Assembly (NCBI GenBank): GCA_905479975.1
Contig: CAJQOS010000018.1
Location: 1-40,366 of the forward strand
DNA: 40,366 nt
Source: an uncultured Puniceicoccaceae bacterium
GTDB lineage: Bacteria > Verrucomicrobiota > Verrucomicrobiia > Opitutales > Coraliomargaritaceae
Direction of reading: 5' to 3'
This document shows, piece after piece, positions 9,142 through 17,277 of the stretch; positions within the stretch are counted from its first letter, which is position 1, and every line of letters begins with the position of its first letter. The notes beneath the pieces are model-generated. The model was not told the DNA's origin. It made no database searches and was given only the letters and a program-made list of their open reading frames with translations. The translations under genes and the position numbers were made by a program.

Positions 9142-10125
9142 CTAGCGATTCACATCCACCACCACACGTCCTCTGAGTTCGCCGTCAAGCATCTTTGAAG
9201 CGTAAGGTATTAATTCACTTAGACCGACTTCTGTGCTAATGGTTGCGAGTTTTGAAAGATCGAGATCGCGGGCTAAACGACGCCATGCCTCGAGACGTTC
9301 CAATCGTGGACACATGACACTGTCGATGCCAGCTAAGGTGACGCCTCGTAGGATAAAGGGAGCGACGGTCGCAGGAAAGTCCATGCCGCCAGCAAGACCA
9401 CAGGCTGTTACGACGCCTCGGTATTGTGTCGTTGCGCAGACATTTGCCAGTGTTTGACTACCGACGACATCGACTGCGCCTGCCCAGCGCTCCTGCCCCA
9501 AGGGCTTGCCTAGACTTGCAAATACGTCACGATCCAGAATCTCAACCGCACCGAGACTCTTGATGTAGTCCCGCTCCTCGGGTCTTCCACTGACAGCAAC
9601 GACGCTGTAGCCGAGTTTGGTGAGCACGGCTGTTGCGACACTGCCGACACCTCCGGCTGCTCCTGTGACCAAGATTTCCCCTTTATCGGGTGTGACTCCG
9701 TGGCGCTCGAGTGCCATGACGCAAAGCATCGCCGTGTAGCCAGCAGTGCCAATTGACATGGCCTCCTGTGGGCTGAATCGACCTCGAAGGGGAACCAGCC
9801 AATTTCCGTCAACTCGTGCCTTTTGAGCGAGCCCGCCCCAGTGTTTCTCGCCGACGCCCCATCCATTCAGAATGACCACATCGCCGGTATCATAGCTGGA
9901 GTGACTCGATTGCTCCACTTTACCGACCAGATCGACACCTGGCACCATGGGAAAACGACGCGCGATTGGTCCCTTGCCGGTAATGGCGAGCGCGTCCTTG
10001 TAGTTGAGTGTCGAATAGTCCACTCGTATCGTGACGTCGCCATCAGGTAGTCGACTCTCGTCAATATCTTGTAGCGCCACACGGTAACCCGCCTGGTCTT
10101 TTTCAATTAGGATGCCTTTGAACAT
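9142..10125 (-). CDS. acuI: AcuI/YhdH-family NADPH-dependent acrylyl-CoA-type reductase
   Basis: The protein has 327 residues, the usual length of the YhdH/YhfP/AcuI branch of zinc-independent medium-chain reductases. Diagnostic segments are [60 protein letters not shown] and the NADPH site [12 protein letters not shown] followed by [15 protein letters not shown]. Characterised members reduce acrylyl-CoA to propionyl-CoA, a step that detoxifies acrylate from dimethylsulfoniopropionate in marine bacteria. No other DMSP gene is visible nearby, so that role is inference from the family, and acuI is the best symbol rather than a proven one. The gene stands alone on its strand, convergent with the SDR. 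Confidence 0.85.
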   Translation of the reverse strand: MFKGILIEKDQAGYRVALQDIDESRLPDGDVTIRVDYSTLNYKDALAITGKGPIARRFPMVPGVDLVGKVEQSSHSSYDTGDVVILNGWGVGEKHWGGLAQKARVDGNWLVPLRGRFSPQEAMSIGTAGYTAMLCVMALERHGVTPDKGEILVTGAAGGVGSVATAVLTKLGYSVVAVSGRPEERDYIKSLGAVEILDRDVFASLGKPLGQERWAGAVDVVGSQTLANVCATTQYRGVVTACGLAGGMDFPATVAPFILRGVTLAGIDSVMCPRLERLEAWRRLARDLDLSKLATISTEVGLSELIPYASKMLDGELRGRVVVDVNR

Positions 10126-10280
10126 AAGGTTTTATTTTTAGAGGATGGTAAAAAGCCGCATGGCATGCGCTGCCGAGCGTCTAGACTATAATATTTTATT
10201 CATCGTAATTTGTAGGGGTGACTTCAGGGGGCAAACGCAAAATACAAAGAATCGACCAGCAATGCCGCCCTTCTGCGAAA

Positions 10281-10724
10281 TGGTGTCCTACACACACCAG
10301 CCACTGAAGAACAACATGAGCTCGCCGATCGGCATGCCATTACTGAGATTGTATTGAAGCGGAAGGCGTGAAGATTGCCGTGGTGCACATGGGAACGGAG
10401 TCACAGGCGGAGGAACTGCTCTCGCTCTTTGGGCTCTCGAACGTCGAGCGCTTCAGTGCCCCTGAGCGAAGACTTTATCGTGCTTTTGGACTCGAGCGCA
10501 CGTCTCTAGGCCAGTTGCTGGCGCCTGCGTCCTGGATGGGGATGGTTCGTGCGGGTTTGAAGAGCCAATTCATTCCAGGCAAAAAGCTAAAAGGCATGGT
10601 CGGCGACGTATTGCAGATGCCAGGTGTGTCTCTTCTCAGCGACGGAAATATCGTGGGCGACTTTAAGCCGCAGCGGGCGGACAAACGGCCCGATTACTTA
10701 GAACTGGCGGCGATGAAGTGCTGA
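10281..10724 (+). pseudogene. Frameshifted peroxiredoxin-like (AhpC/TSA_2, PRXL2/SelL-type) gene
   Basis: From GTG 10368 to the stop at 10724 the frame encodes 118 residues that match only the C-terminal two thirds of this thioredoxin-fold family: KIAVVHMGTESQAEELL, APERRLYRAFGLER and GDVLQMPGVSLLSDG. The N-terminal strand and its redox Cys pair are absent from this frame. Just upstream, another frame (about 10281-10349) ends in ELADRHAITEI, which aligns with the residues expected before EAEGVKIAVV. The shift falls at about 10350-10352. The CxxC motif itself is not recognisable upstream, so the gene appears inactivated by at least one indel. A genuine short protein starting at 10368 is less likely. 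Confidence 0.7.
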
Positions 10725-10747
10725 TTGGTGGACAAAACGTCATACCA

Positions 10748-12088
10748 CTAAGTCTCCAGTGGAGCAGGCACACGTGCGCGCGAAAGATACCAACCTGAAA
10801 GCATGAAACACATGCCAACAAAGACTCCGAAAAGTAGCACAATACCATTCTTCAACTGCGGAGAAACACTTTCTGCGCCCAGATCGATACCCTGCAAGTG
10901 CAAGCCCACCCCAACGCAAACAAAGGCAATGGCACGAGCGACCTTAAGCCCGGACTTCCACACTGCGAAATACAGCGCTTCCTTGCGCTTAGATGTTTGA
11001 ATCGCATCAGCATCAATACAATCAGTGATCATCGATTCGACCAGAAAGACCGCACCACACAGCACTCCAGTTACAACGGAAACCAGTAAGGTCGGCCAGA
11101 GCACACTGGCTGGCAGCAAAGGATAAGCGATACAACCGACCGCACCAAGCAGGAAGACTGCACAGGCTGCGGGGCGCTGTTTCCCATAGCGCTTGGACAA
11201 GCAAATCCACAAGGGAATGGAGGCGACGATGCATAGCGTAAAAACCGGGAAAATTGCCTGCGTCACTTGAGCCTCTGAAAGACTCAAAACCAAGCGATAG
11301 TAAATGAGCGCCAAAGCAGCGTTCACCGTGCGTGCGACAGCGGCAATCACACCCGCATACAAAACAGACATAAAGCCGCGATCCTTCAACAAGCTCAGAA
11401 ACTCAGAGCGACCGGGCAATTGACGAGGCGCAGTATGTTGAGTCGCTCGCTCGCGTCGCCGAATCATGCACACCGTAACAGTCGCCCCAACCAGCACCAT
11501 TGCTGCCAGCACCCAAGCACTCATCTCACGTGACGAACGCAGTAAATCATCCGAAACGACTCCTGCATGCTGCGCGATAAAAAACCCGGGCAATGCACTG
11601 CCAATCGCTAAACCAAAGATGCCAAACCCCATACGTGAGGCGAGTAATTTGTTGCGTTCGTTCGCACTGGTAGTCAGTTCCGCACTCAGGCTGCTCTGGG
11701 GCAAGTCCAACAGAGTCATCCCCGTATTTACCAACACATACGCTACCAACAAATGCAAAAAAAGCTGCATCTGCGTGCTCCCAATTGCAGGAGAAAACAA
11801 GAATACCGTGGTGCAAGCTAGCAAGCATGCGCCCGTCCACATCAACGCACCATATGAAACACCCTGGCGCCGAATGGCAATCAAACCAAGCGAAACAATC
11901 ACATCGCTGATTGCGTCCCAAAGAATTGCGACCGCAAAGGCCAAGCCTGCCAGCAAAGGACTTAAACCAAGGATACGCGTGTAAAAATCGAAGAGATACA
12001 ACTGCAGCGTCACTTCCACAGCAACTTTACCCACACTGACAATTCCGTATCCAGGATAGACATAAGCTTTGATTGGAGGCGCCTGCAT
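10748..12088 (-). CDS. GPH-type / major facilitator sugar-cation symporter
   Basis: The predicted protein from ATG 12088 has 446 residues and about twelve hydrophobic helices. The segment LFDFYTRILGLSPLLAGLAF, then LWDAISDVIVS, is the MelB-like loop 2-3 region of glycoside-pentoside-hexuronide:cation symporters, with its acidic residues near the substrate and cation site. The frame continues 39 codons further upstream, but those residues are not membrane-like, and the later start leaves a normal 125-base divergent spacer before the gene at 12214. No sugar hydrolase or regulator lies next to it, so the substrate cannot be named. Located in the inner membrane. Confidence 0.82.
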   Translation of the reverse strand: MQAPPIKAYVYPGYGIVSVGKVAVEVTLQLYLFDFYTRILGLSPLLAGLAFAVAILWDAISDVIVSLGLIAIRRQGVSYGALMWTGACLLACTTVFLFSPAIGSTQMQLFLHLLVAYVLVNTGMTLLDLPQSSLSAELTTSANERNKLLASRMGFGIFGLAIGSALPGFFIAQHAGVVSDDLLRSSREMSAWVLAAMVLVGATVTVCMIRRRERATQHTAPRQLPGRSEFLSLLKDRGFMSVLYAGVIAAVARTVNAALALIYYRLVLSLSEAQVTQAIFPVFTLCIVASIPLWICLSKRYGKQRPAACAVFLLGAVGCIAYPLLPASVLWPTLLVSVVTGVLCGAVFLVESMITDCIDADAIQTSKRKEALYFAVWKSGLKVARAIAFVCVGVGLHLQGIDLGAESVSPQLKNGIVLLFGVFVGMCFMLSGWYLSRARVPAPLET

Positions 12089-12213
12089 ATCTGGAGGAAT
12101 CGCCACAATCACCACGGACTTACTAAATCGAGTCAAAGGCTCGAAACTTTTTTTCTGTAAGCTGAAAGCGCCGGAGACGGATGTATCTATCTGTGTGATG
12201 CACACGCACCATT

Positions 12214-12765
12214 ATGAACTCACGACGACACCGACTCATGCAATGTCTCTGCACCGTTGTATTGCTCGCCTCTCAACTGGCCACTGCATCCATTCATCAA
12301 AGAGACTCCGCGCCGCTCCACGCACGTGGCAGCTTCCAGTATGTCTATGGCATGCTATTCAAGCTTTACGACTCAACGCTCTACACCGATGCGCCTAAGC
12401 AAGTGACTCCCACACAACTGCTAAGTGGACAACATGCACTACGACTAGAATTCACCTACCTGCGCACCATCAAGAAATCAATTATACTAGAATCTGCAGA
12501 CAAAATGCTACAGCGCAATTTAAGCCCGATGGAATTCGCCAGTATCACAGATCGAGTCCAAGCACTCAATGCCGCCTACACGACAGTGCACAAAGGCGAC
12601 CATTCCTCACTTAGCTACCACAAAGGGCATGGCACCACGCTCGAAATCAACGGACAAGAAATCATTACAATCGCTGGAGATGACTTCGGGCCGCACTATT
12701 TTCGGATCTGGCTGGGGGATCGCCCCATTTCGACAGCTATGCGCGACAACCTTCTCCGCCTATAA
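12214..12765 (+). CDS. Chalcone-isomerase-like secreted protein (PF16036 type)
   Basis: The 183-residue protein starts with a signal peptide (CTVVLLASQLATASIH). The rest follows the bacterial chalcone isomerase-like pattern: LFKLYDSTLYTDAP for the first strands, RLEFTYLRTIKKSIILE, VHKGDHSSLSYHKGHGTTLE, a short NGQEIITIAGDDFG and the terminal YFRIWLGDRPISTAMRDNLL. Bacterial members are small periplasmic proteins of unknown role, without evidence of flavonoid chemistry. It is divergent from the symporter gene, and a bidirectional hairpin lies 220 bases downstream. Family assignment rests on the linear pattern and is fairly secure. Confidence 0.82.
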   Translation: MNSRRHRLMQCLCTVVLLASQLATASIHQRDSAPLHARGSFQYVYGMLFKLYDSTLYTDAPKQVTPTQLLSGQHALRLEFTYLRTIKKSIILESADKMLQRNLSPMEFASITDRVQALNAAYTTVHKGDHSSLSYHKGHGTTLEINGQEIITIAGDDFGPHYFRIWLGDRPISTAMRDNLLRL

Positions 12766-12949
12766 CTAGCACAAGCACCACCCCACACGAGCGGCAAGAG
12801 GTGATCCAGGTTTCAGGCGGCGAGGCTCTGAACCACCGACAAAATCGTGAAAATCGCTCCTCTTTTGAAAAAACAGATTTTCTTTGGAACTTATCTAAAT
12901 CATTGGGGACTACGTCATGCGTCATGCATTGCATGGCTTTTTCATATGT

Positions 12950-12967
12950 TAAGTTAGGGGTAACTTA
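12950..12967. promoter_or_regulatory. Palindrome TAAGTTA-GGGG-TAACTTA, possible operator
   Basis: Perfect 7-base arms flank a GGGG centre, directly ahead of a TATAA-containing segment. The layout is that of a dimeric repressor site, but no regulator gene is nearby and the role is inference. Confidence 0.35.
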
Positions 12968-12985
12968 TAAGGTATAAAACAAACT

Positions 12986-13011
12986 CCCCACCTCTCTTCG
13001 GAGGGGTGGGG
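12986..13011. terminator. Strong stem-loop with UUCG tetraloop, likely bidirectional terminator
   Basis: An 11-pair stem (one G-T wobble) closes on C-TTCG-G, an exceptionally stable tetraloop. It is followed by TTTCATGTTTT on the plus strand and by TTTGTTTTAT on the minus strand. It could end the transcript of the chalcone-isomerase-like gene or form the 3' end of a small RNA started near 12970. Confidence 0.7.
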
Positions 13012-13200
13012 TTTCATGTTTTAAGGAAGGGACAACTGGGCACACATCATTCGTACTGTGACTGCCAGTGACAGAAACGAAGCGCCTGACTCAATGCCGC
13101 ACCAGAAACGATTTATTCTAACAAATATGAAATACTTTGTAATCTACCCTCCTCTGATTCGATGGGTAACCTCAAGTCCACATCAACCAAAATACATACC

Positions 13201-13491
13201 ATGAAAAAACTACTCATACTCTCAATACTAGCAGTCACCGCTTCACTGGCACAGGCAGGTTCCTGCGGCGACAAGTCCAGCACTGACAAAAAGGGCGAAA
13301 AGTCAGACCTCACACACTCGTCCATGACGCTCGCATGCGACAAGACCTGCGATAGGGACAAAAAGAAGGATATGGAGAAGTCTGGATTCACTGACTCGTC
13401 CATGACACTCGCATGCGGCAAGACTAGCGATAGCGACAAAAAGAAAGACGGCAAGCAGACTCACTCAACAGTGTTCGAAGCAGCCGCTTAA
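13201..13491 (+). CDS. Small secreted Lys/Asp-rich repeat protein with Cys residues, unknown function
   Basis: A 96-residue protein with a textbook signal peptide (MKKLLILSILAVTASLAQA, then GS). The mature part is about 77 residues and consists of repeats: two 26-residue units carrying SSMTLAC followed by KT and DKKKD, plus a degenerate first unit (SCGDKSSTDKKGE). At DNA level 13316-13370 and 13394-13448 are near-identical, offset by 78 bases, so the repeat is recent. Four Cys are present, none in a recognised zinc or redox motif. ATG 13201 is preferred over earlier in-frame codons because it opens the signal peptide. A strong terminator follows at once, so it is probably monocistronic. I know no family for it. 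Confidence 0.8.
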   Translation: MKKLLILSILAVTASLAQAGSCGDKSSTDKKGEKSDLTHSSMTLACDKTCDRDKKKDMEKSGFTDSSMTLACGKTSDSDKKKDGKQTHSTVFEAAA

Positions 13492-13517
13492 TCGTTTCAA
13501 CGATTGCTATAAATTTC

Positions 13518-13555
13518 AAAGCTCTGACCGTCTTGCACGGCAGGGCTTTTTTTTT
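13518..13555 (+). terminator. Rho-independent terminator of the small repeat-protein gene
   Basis: A stem of about ten pairs (13520-13531 with 13537-13547, one bulged A) with loop CTTGC is followed by a run of nine T. It lies 27 bases after the stop codon at 13491. Confidence 0.9.
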
Positions 13556-13603
13556 ATTCTTCGAATCGACGACCATCGTAACAGCAGCCAATAATTTAAG
13601 GAT

Positions 13604-13785
13604 ATGCTTTATACGCTCCCCCCTCTTTCTGCCAACGAGCTCACTCAGCCGTTGGTAAAATCCTCCACGCCAAGCAGGTGCTCAAAAAACTTTTGCTGCG
13701 CCCGATCGAGGTGGATCAGGTCGTGCGTGCGGTGAAGCAGACCAAATACGACCTCTGCCCTGTCATTTTCGAAGAAAAACTGTAA
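13604..13785 (+). pseudogene. Possible gene remnant, unrecognised
   Basis: An ATG at 13604 with AAGGA six bases upstream opens a short frame (LYTLPPLSANELTQPLVK). From about 13660 a different plus frame becomes coding-like up to TAA at 13783 (VLKKLLLRPIEVDQVVRAVK, then a tail ending VIFEEKL). The two parts read as one small protein if a single shift occurred near 13650-13660. I do not recognise the family, and chance open frames cannot be excluded. Confidence 0.25.
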
Positions 13786-13866
13786 AGAATCGCGGCCAAT
13801 TCAGATATATGCACATGGCTCTGAATTATTCTGATCATTGCTCGAACAATTAGAACGTCTGCTCGT

Positions 13867-14451
13867 ATGAAAACAGTCAAAGCACCTTATCTCGTCTGCC
13901 TGCTCATGACCGCATGGTTGCCTGCCTTCACACAGGCCGAAGTCATGAACGAAGCAGCAGGCGCGCATTTGACAATTGTAAACTTTATTATGGAGAACGA
14001 CACAAAAGGATGGGAAGTCCAAGACGATGTGGTGATGGGTGGCCGCTCCGCTGGATCCTTTGCAATGAATAGCGACGGGCACGGTGTATTTTCAGGAAAA
14101 GTTTCCTTGGAGAACAATGGAGGCTTTTCATCGATACAACATACCTTCGATGCCATCGACGTCTCGGCATATACAACAGCCTGCATGCGAATCAAGGGCG
14201 ACGGCAAGCACTACCAGTTCAGGGTCAAATCCAGCAGTCGTGAACGCTGGAGCTACCTCTATGAATTCGAGACCAGCGGCGCCTGGCAAACGATCGAGGT
14301 CCCGCTCGCTGAGATGTATCCATCCTTTCGTGGCACTCGTCTGACACTCCCCAATTACCCAAGACTCACCATGGCTCACATGCGCTTCCTCATTGGGAAT
14401 AAAAAAGCGGAATCGTTCGTGCTGCAAATCGATAAAATCTGGCTAAAATAA
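13867..14451 (+). CDS. CIA30-family (complex I intermediate-associated 30-like) secreted protein
   Basis: The 194-residue protein has an N-terminal hydrophobic stretch (APYLVCLLMTAWLPAFTQAE) that looks like a signal peptide. The mature part matches the CIA30 galactose-binding-like fold: GWEVQDDVVMGGRSAGSF near residues 49-66, GVFSGKVSLENNGGFSSI, CMRIKGDGKHYQFRVKS, WQTIEVPLAEMYPSFRGT and a C-terminal FVLQIDKIWL. Bacterial CIA30 proteins are not proven to assist complex I; most are probably sugar-binding-like beta-sandwich proteins of unknown role. The DoxX-like gene follows 69 bases downstream on the same strand and may be cotranscribed. Confidence 0.88.
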   Translation: MKTVKAPYLVCLLMTAWLPAFTQAEVMNEAAGAHLTIVNFIMENDTKGWEVQDDVVMGGRSAGSFAMNSDGHGVFSGKVSLENNGGFSSIQHTFDAIDVSAYTTACMRIKGDGKHYQFRVKSSSRERWSYLYEFETSGAWQTIEVPLAEMYPSFRGTRLTLPNYPRLTMAHMRFLIGNKKAESFVLQIDKIWLK

Positions 14452-14520
14452 GCGTATAGAACACCGCCAAAGCAATAGGCCTATGATGTGCCTGAACAGC
14501 AAACCCTCACACTCAACACT

Positions 14521-14889
14521 ATGGATACTTCAACACTACTACACATCATCTGCCAGCTCATTGTCGGACTCGGCATCTTAAACGTATGGCTACTGCGCAG
14601 CCAACAAGCCACCAGTTACCGAGGAGGCGCCTCCAAGACCCTGCAAGAAGAATTCGCGGCCTACGGCCTACCGAAACTGGTGTTCTACATCGTCGGTGCA
14701 TTGAAAATCAGCGCAGCGATCGCCCTACTCGCGGGCATCCTACTACCGGGACTGGTTCAACCTGCCGCCACTATTTTGATCATCCTAATGATCGGTGCCA
14801 TCGTCATGCACTTTAAAGTGAAAGACGCACCCATTAAGTTTGTGCCGGCCTGCATCGTGTTAATGCTCTCTCTGACACTTGCAGCTTAG
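14521..14889 (+). CDS. DoxX-like (DoxX_2) small membrane protein
   Basis: A 122-residue protein with four hydrophobic helices: residues about 5-20, 55-78, 83-98 and 105-120. The soluble link between helices 1 and 2 (SYRGGASKTLQEEFAAYGLP) and the phrase LVFYIVGALKISAAIALL fit DoxX_2 proteins, four-helix inner-membrane proteins of uncertain role. ATG 14521 is chosen over a GTG at 14488 because the protein then begins at the first helix. It ends 5 bases before the end of the convergent gene at 14895, which encodes a similar four-helix protein. Confidence 0.78.
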   Translation: MDTSTLLHIICQLIVGLGILNVWLLRSQQATSYRGGASKTLQEEFAAYGLPKLVFYIVGALKISAAIALLAGILLPGLVQPAATILIILMIGAIVMHFKVKDAPIKFVPACIVLMLSLTLAA

Positions 14890-14894
14890 ACATA

Positions 14895-15224
14895 TCAGCG
14901 ACTGACCACAGCCAGCCATGCGCACAGAGCCATGTAGGCAAGTGAAGGTAGGCAGAGCAAAATCGGATCGCGGATTTTGAGCCGAGTGATGAAGCCAGCC
15001 AACATCAGCAGCGATAAGCCCGCTGCGGCGAGCATGCCAACCGCCTCATACAGTATCCCGAGCAACAGCCCCGCAGCACCGAGCACCTGCAGGACTCCCG
15101 TTAACACGCGATATTTGCCAAGTCTGTAGCGATCGAACTCTACGACCATACGAGGAGAGAAAATACAGCTGACCCCGTATCCTAAAAAAGAAAGCGCACA
15201 GAACAGATTAACGATTAGAAACAT
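14895..15224 (-). CDS. DoxX-like four-helix membrane protein
   Basis: Starting at ATG 15224 the protein has 109 residues and four hydrophobic segments: FLIVNLFCALSFLGYGVSC, VLQVLGAAGLLLGILY, AVGMLAAAGLSLLMLAGFI and LCLPSLAYMALCAWLAVV. The conserved-looking GKYRVLTGVLQVLGAAGLLL is typical of DoxX-type quinol-oxidase-subunit relatives. The frame continues ten codons upstream, but those residues are polar, so the later start is preferred. The gene faces the other DoxX-like gene with only 5 bases between the stops. Whether the two are recent paralogues is unclear; their sequences differ strongly. Confidence 0.7.
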   Translation of the reverse strand: MFLIVNLFCALSFLGYGVSCIFSPRMVVEFDRYRLGKYRVLTGVLQVLGAAGLLLGILYEAVGMLAAAGLSLLMLAGFITRLKIRDPILLCLPSLAYMALCAWLAVVSR

Positions 15225-15392
15225 AACATCAGTTAGGCGAACTGAGCCAACCAATTGGCAGCGTATTCATAAATCGAGTATGACACGATGCCAACAGGGA
15301 AACAAAAGAGTGCAGAGAAACCGCGGTGGGAAAAGTGTAAAACAAACACATTCGCAGACACATTCCGCATGCCGAAAAGAGCGAAGAAACAT

Positions 15393-16310
15393 CTAAAAAG
15401 AGAACGTATAAGCGGCAGCTAAGATCAGGCTGGGATCAAAGTCGTCGGATGCAATACGATCAGCATCTGAGTCCTCGAGGGTCAACTCACCTCCGACCAT
15501 CGTCCCCACATAAAAATCGAGTTTGGAGTGTTGAGCGAACTCATAGGTGCTCCGCATAAAGAGCACGGCACCTTCGTTCTCGCCGAAGCCGCCTTCAGCT
15601 GATCCGGAGTCATCGAGGGCAAATCGGTTGGAACGGTAACTGCCGCCTGCGCTTACTTCCCATTGTTCGAACCCAGTGTATACGACCTCCAGCCCAGCGG
15701 GACCACTGGGGCCAGGGCGCAACGGATTCGACACACGCCACGCCTCAGCAAATTGCCAATAAACGAAAATCACTGGAAAAACGGAGGTATCTTCGAGGCC
15801 GCTGTAAACTGCGCCACCGACTCCAAGACTGAGTGTGCGACTGAACTGCTTCATGTAGCCAGCAATGCCTCCGTAAATTAGGGCATCTCCGAAGTTCGCG
15901 CCACTTTCACCAGCGAATTCAACACTTGGCATCAAAAACAGCGATTGGGTTTGATCCAGTCGATGATTGTATTGAAGCCCTAAACTATAGCGCTGCACCT
16001 CATCCCAAGGAGCTTGGGCACCAAACTTGGTGGGGCTGGAAAAGGAGTAATCTGTTAATCCAGCGGACAGGTTAAAGCCAAGTGAATGCCCATTGGCCAA
16101 ACCAATTTTAGAGCCTGCCTTGATTCCGTAAGTTTGAAGGCCGACATCACCACCGGAGTCGATATCCGCATCAGCATGATAGACGTAGAGTGACTCCACG
16201 TAGCTAACGACTTGGCCTTCTTTAATGGGCTTCCCTATTTGAGCGTGGGAGAGATGAGTCGATATAAAAAGGGCAGAGCCGAAAGTAATAACTTGGTGGG
16301 GATTGAACAT
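15393..16310 (-). CDS. DUF6268-like outer-membrane beta-barrel protein
   Basis: The 305-residue protein begins with a signal peptide (ITFGSALFISTHLSHAQ) and consists of alternating beta strands: SYVESLYVYHADADID, TYGIKAGSKIGLANGHSLGF, YSLGLQYNHRLDQTQSLFLM, GGIAGYMKQFSRTLSLGVGG and so on. It ends in Phe (AAAYTFSF), the usual outer-membrane insertion signal. The phrase FPVIFVYWQFAEAWRVSNP, followed by a GPAGLEVVY strand, matches the DUF6268 barrel family found in Verrucomicrobiota and Bacteroidota. It sits alone on its strand. Role and ligand are unknown; a passive pore or adhesion role is possible. Confidence 0.82.
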   Translation of the reverse strand: MFNPHQVITFGSALFISTHLSHAQIGKPIKEGQVVSYVESLYVYHADADIDSGGDVGLQTYGIKAGSKIGLANGHSLGFNLSAGLTDYSFSSPTKFGAQAPWDEVQRYSLGLQYNHRLDQTQSLFLMPSVEFAGESGANFGDALIYGGIAGYMKQFSRTLSLGVGGAVYSGLEDTSVFPVIFVYWQFAEAWRVSNPLRPGPSGPAGLEVVYTGFEQWEVSAGGSYRSNRFALDDSGSAEGGFGENEGAVLFMRSTYEFAQHSKLDFYVGTMVGGELTLEDSDADRIASDDFDPSLILAAAYTFSF

Positions 16311-16788
16311 ATATTTTAAAACGTAAAAGGCTTTATCAACTTACAGACAAACGACAATAAGGACGATAAAACTCAGCCTACGGGGCCAATCACAGGGGGG
16401 ACGTAGAAATAGAATTTATGATGAGCCCCCAAAGGTGGCAACCGCAAATCCGAGCGAAGCGACAACCCATCTGATCACTGACCAGAGCGAATAGGACCGG
16501 CAAGTGAATACGGCGGATGAATGATGGCGAATAAACGGCTCCCCTATTCTGATGATCGAGGCCACACCCCGACTCATGATAACTTTCGTTGTAGTCGAAA
16601 TTACAGAGCCTAATATCAGAACCTCAGCCTTTGCGAGCCCCCTCCCTAGAAGCAAAGCGGCAGGATGCCGCTTTTACGGCCCCTAATTAGAGGCAAAAAA
16701 ACGAATAACACGTCGTGCTGGTTTGTGTTTTTAATAATTCCATCTACATAGTACGGACTCACCCCGATACTCCGAGAAAACTGCCGTG
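16311..16788. other. Intergenic region between barrel gene and PAS gene
   Basis: This stretch of about 480 bases separates divergent genes. A minus-strand open frame at 16416-16655 is unlikely to be a gene (no start context, no recognised family). The only structural signal is the 9-base-arm hairpin at 16654-16674. The last 100 bases would hold the promoter of the PAS gene. Confidence 0.5.
16654..16674. repeat. Palindromic hairpin, 9-base perfect arms
   Basis: The arms AAAGCGGCA and TGCCGCTTT enclose GGA. The sequence continues TTAC, and the whole unit is nearly identical to the first hairpin of the element at 23560-23618 read on the other strand. This marks it as a copy of a dispersed palindromic repeat. 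Confidence 0.7.
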
Positions 16789-17253
16789 ATGCATCTACAA
16801 TACGAGGACCTCAGTTTTATATCACTGGCACGCCACATCTCTGATGCAGTCGTGCTAACAGATCGGGAGGGCTGTATCGTATGGACCAATCATGCCTTCC
16901 ACCAGCTCTGTGGCTATAGTCACAAACAAACACAGGGGCGTAAGCCCGGACACTTGCTGCAAGGCAAAAATACGGATCCTGCCACGGCACAAGCACTGAG
17001 TGATGCCGTCCATAGTGGAAACTACATCCGGACTGAAATTTTGAACTACCACAAAAAGGGGCACCCCTACTGGGTCTCGGTCGCGATCACCCCAATCGAG
17101 AATGACTCAGGGGACGTCGAAGGCTTCATGGCAATCGAGCGTGACGTGACCGATAGCCAGCTTCACATACACTCGCTGGAGCATCAAGTCACTCAGGTCT
17201 ATTCCGCGCTACTGCAGTCTGAAGCACTGCACCACCAGCCAATGGCGGGATAG
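16789..17253 (+). CDS. Stand-alone PAS domain protein, LOV-like without the flavin Cys
   Basis: The 154-residue protein is essentially one PAS domain (residues about 10-125) with a short helical tail. Diagnostic parts are HISDAVVLTDREGCIVWTNH, FHQLCGYSHKQTQGR and a PYWVSVAITPIENDSGDVEG strand pair ending in MAIERDVTDSQ. The helix after QGRK resembles LOV-type PAS domains, but the position of the photoactive Cys is replaced (GRKPGHLLQG instead of GRNC), so blue-light adduct chemistry is unlikely. No kinase, cyclase or regulator output domain follows; the protein stops at 17253 before non-coding sequence. It may act by dimerising with a partner, or be the surviving front of a larger sensor. Confidence 0.85.
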   Translation: MHLQYEDLSFISLARHISDAVVLTDREGCIVWTNHAFHQLCGYSHKQTQGRKPGHLLQGKNTDPATAQALSDAVHSGNYIRTEILNYHKKGHPYWVSVAITPIENDSGDVEGFMAIERDVTDSQLHIHSLEHQVTQVYSALLQSEALHHQPMAG

Positions 17254-17277
17254 GATCCACTAAAACCGGCCTAGCAT

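Larger units (their letters stand above)
12766..13200. other. Intergenic region with palindrome and strong hairpin
   Basis: No protein gene is supported here. The region is AT-rich toward its middle and contains closely spaced GTCATGC repeats (about 12914-12928), the 7-base-arm palindrome at 12950-12967, a TATAA-containing stretch (12972-12977) and the strong stem-loop at 12986-13011. The last 190 bases are presumably the promoter and leader of the small gene at 13201. Confidence 0.5.

Noticed and set aside
10145-10357. Plus-strand open frame before the peroxiredoxin-like remnant
   Set aside because: No recognised domain. The aligned remnant residues are in a different frame.
13113-13454. 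113-residue minus-strand open frame with internal repeats
   Set aside because: Its repeats are only the reverse strand of the repeat-protein gene at 13201-13491.
13892-16310. CIA30, DoxX-like, barrel and PAS genes as a new defence or stress island
   Set aside because: The genes are on mixed strands with normal spacers and no shared regulation is visible. Each is common as an isolated gene.
16416-16655. 79-residue minus-strand open frame between the barrel gene and the PAS gene
   Set aside because: No start context, no signal peptide or family, and it ends inside a dispersed hairpin.
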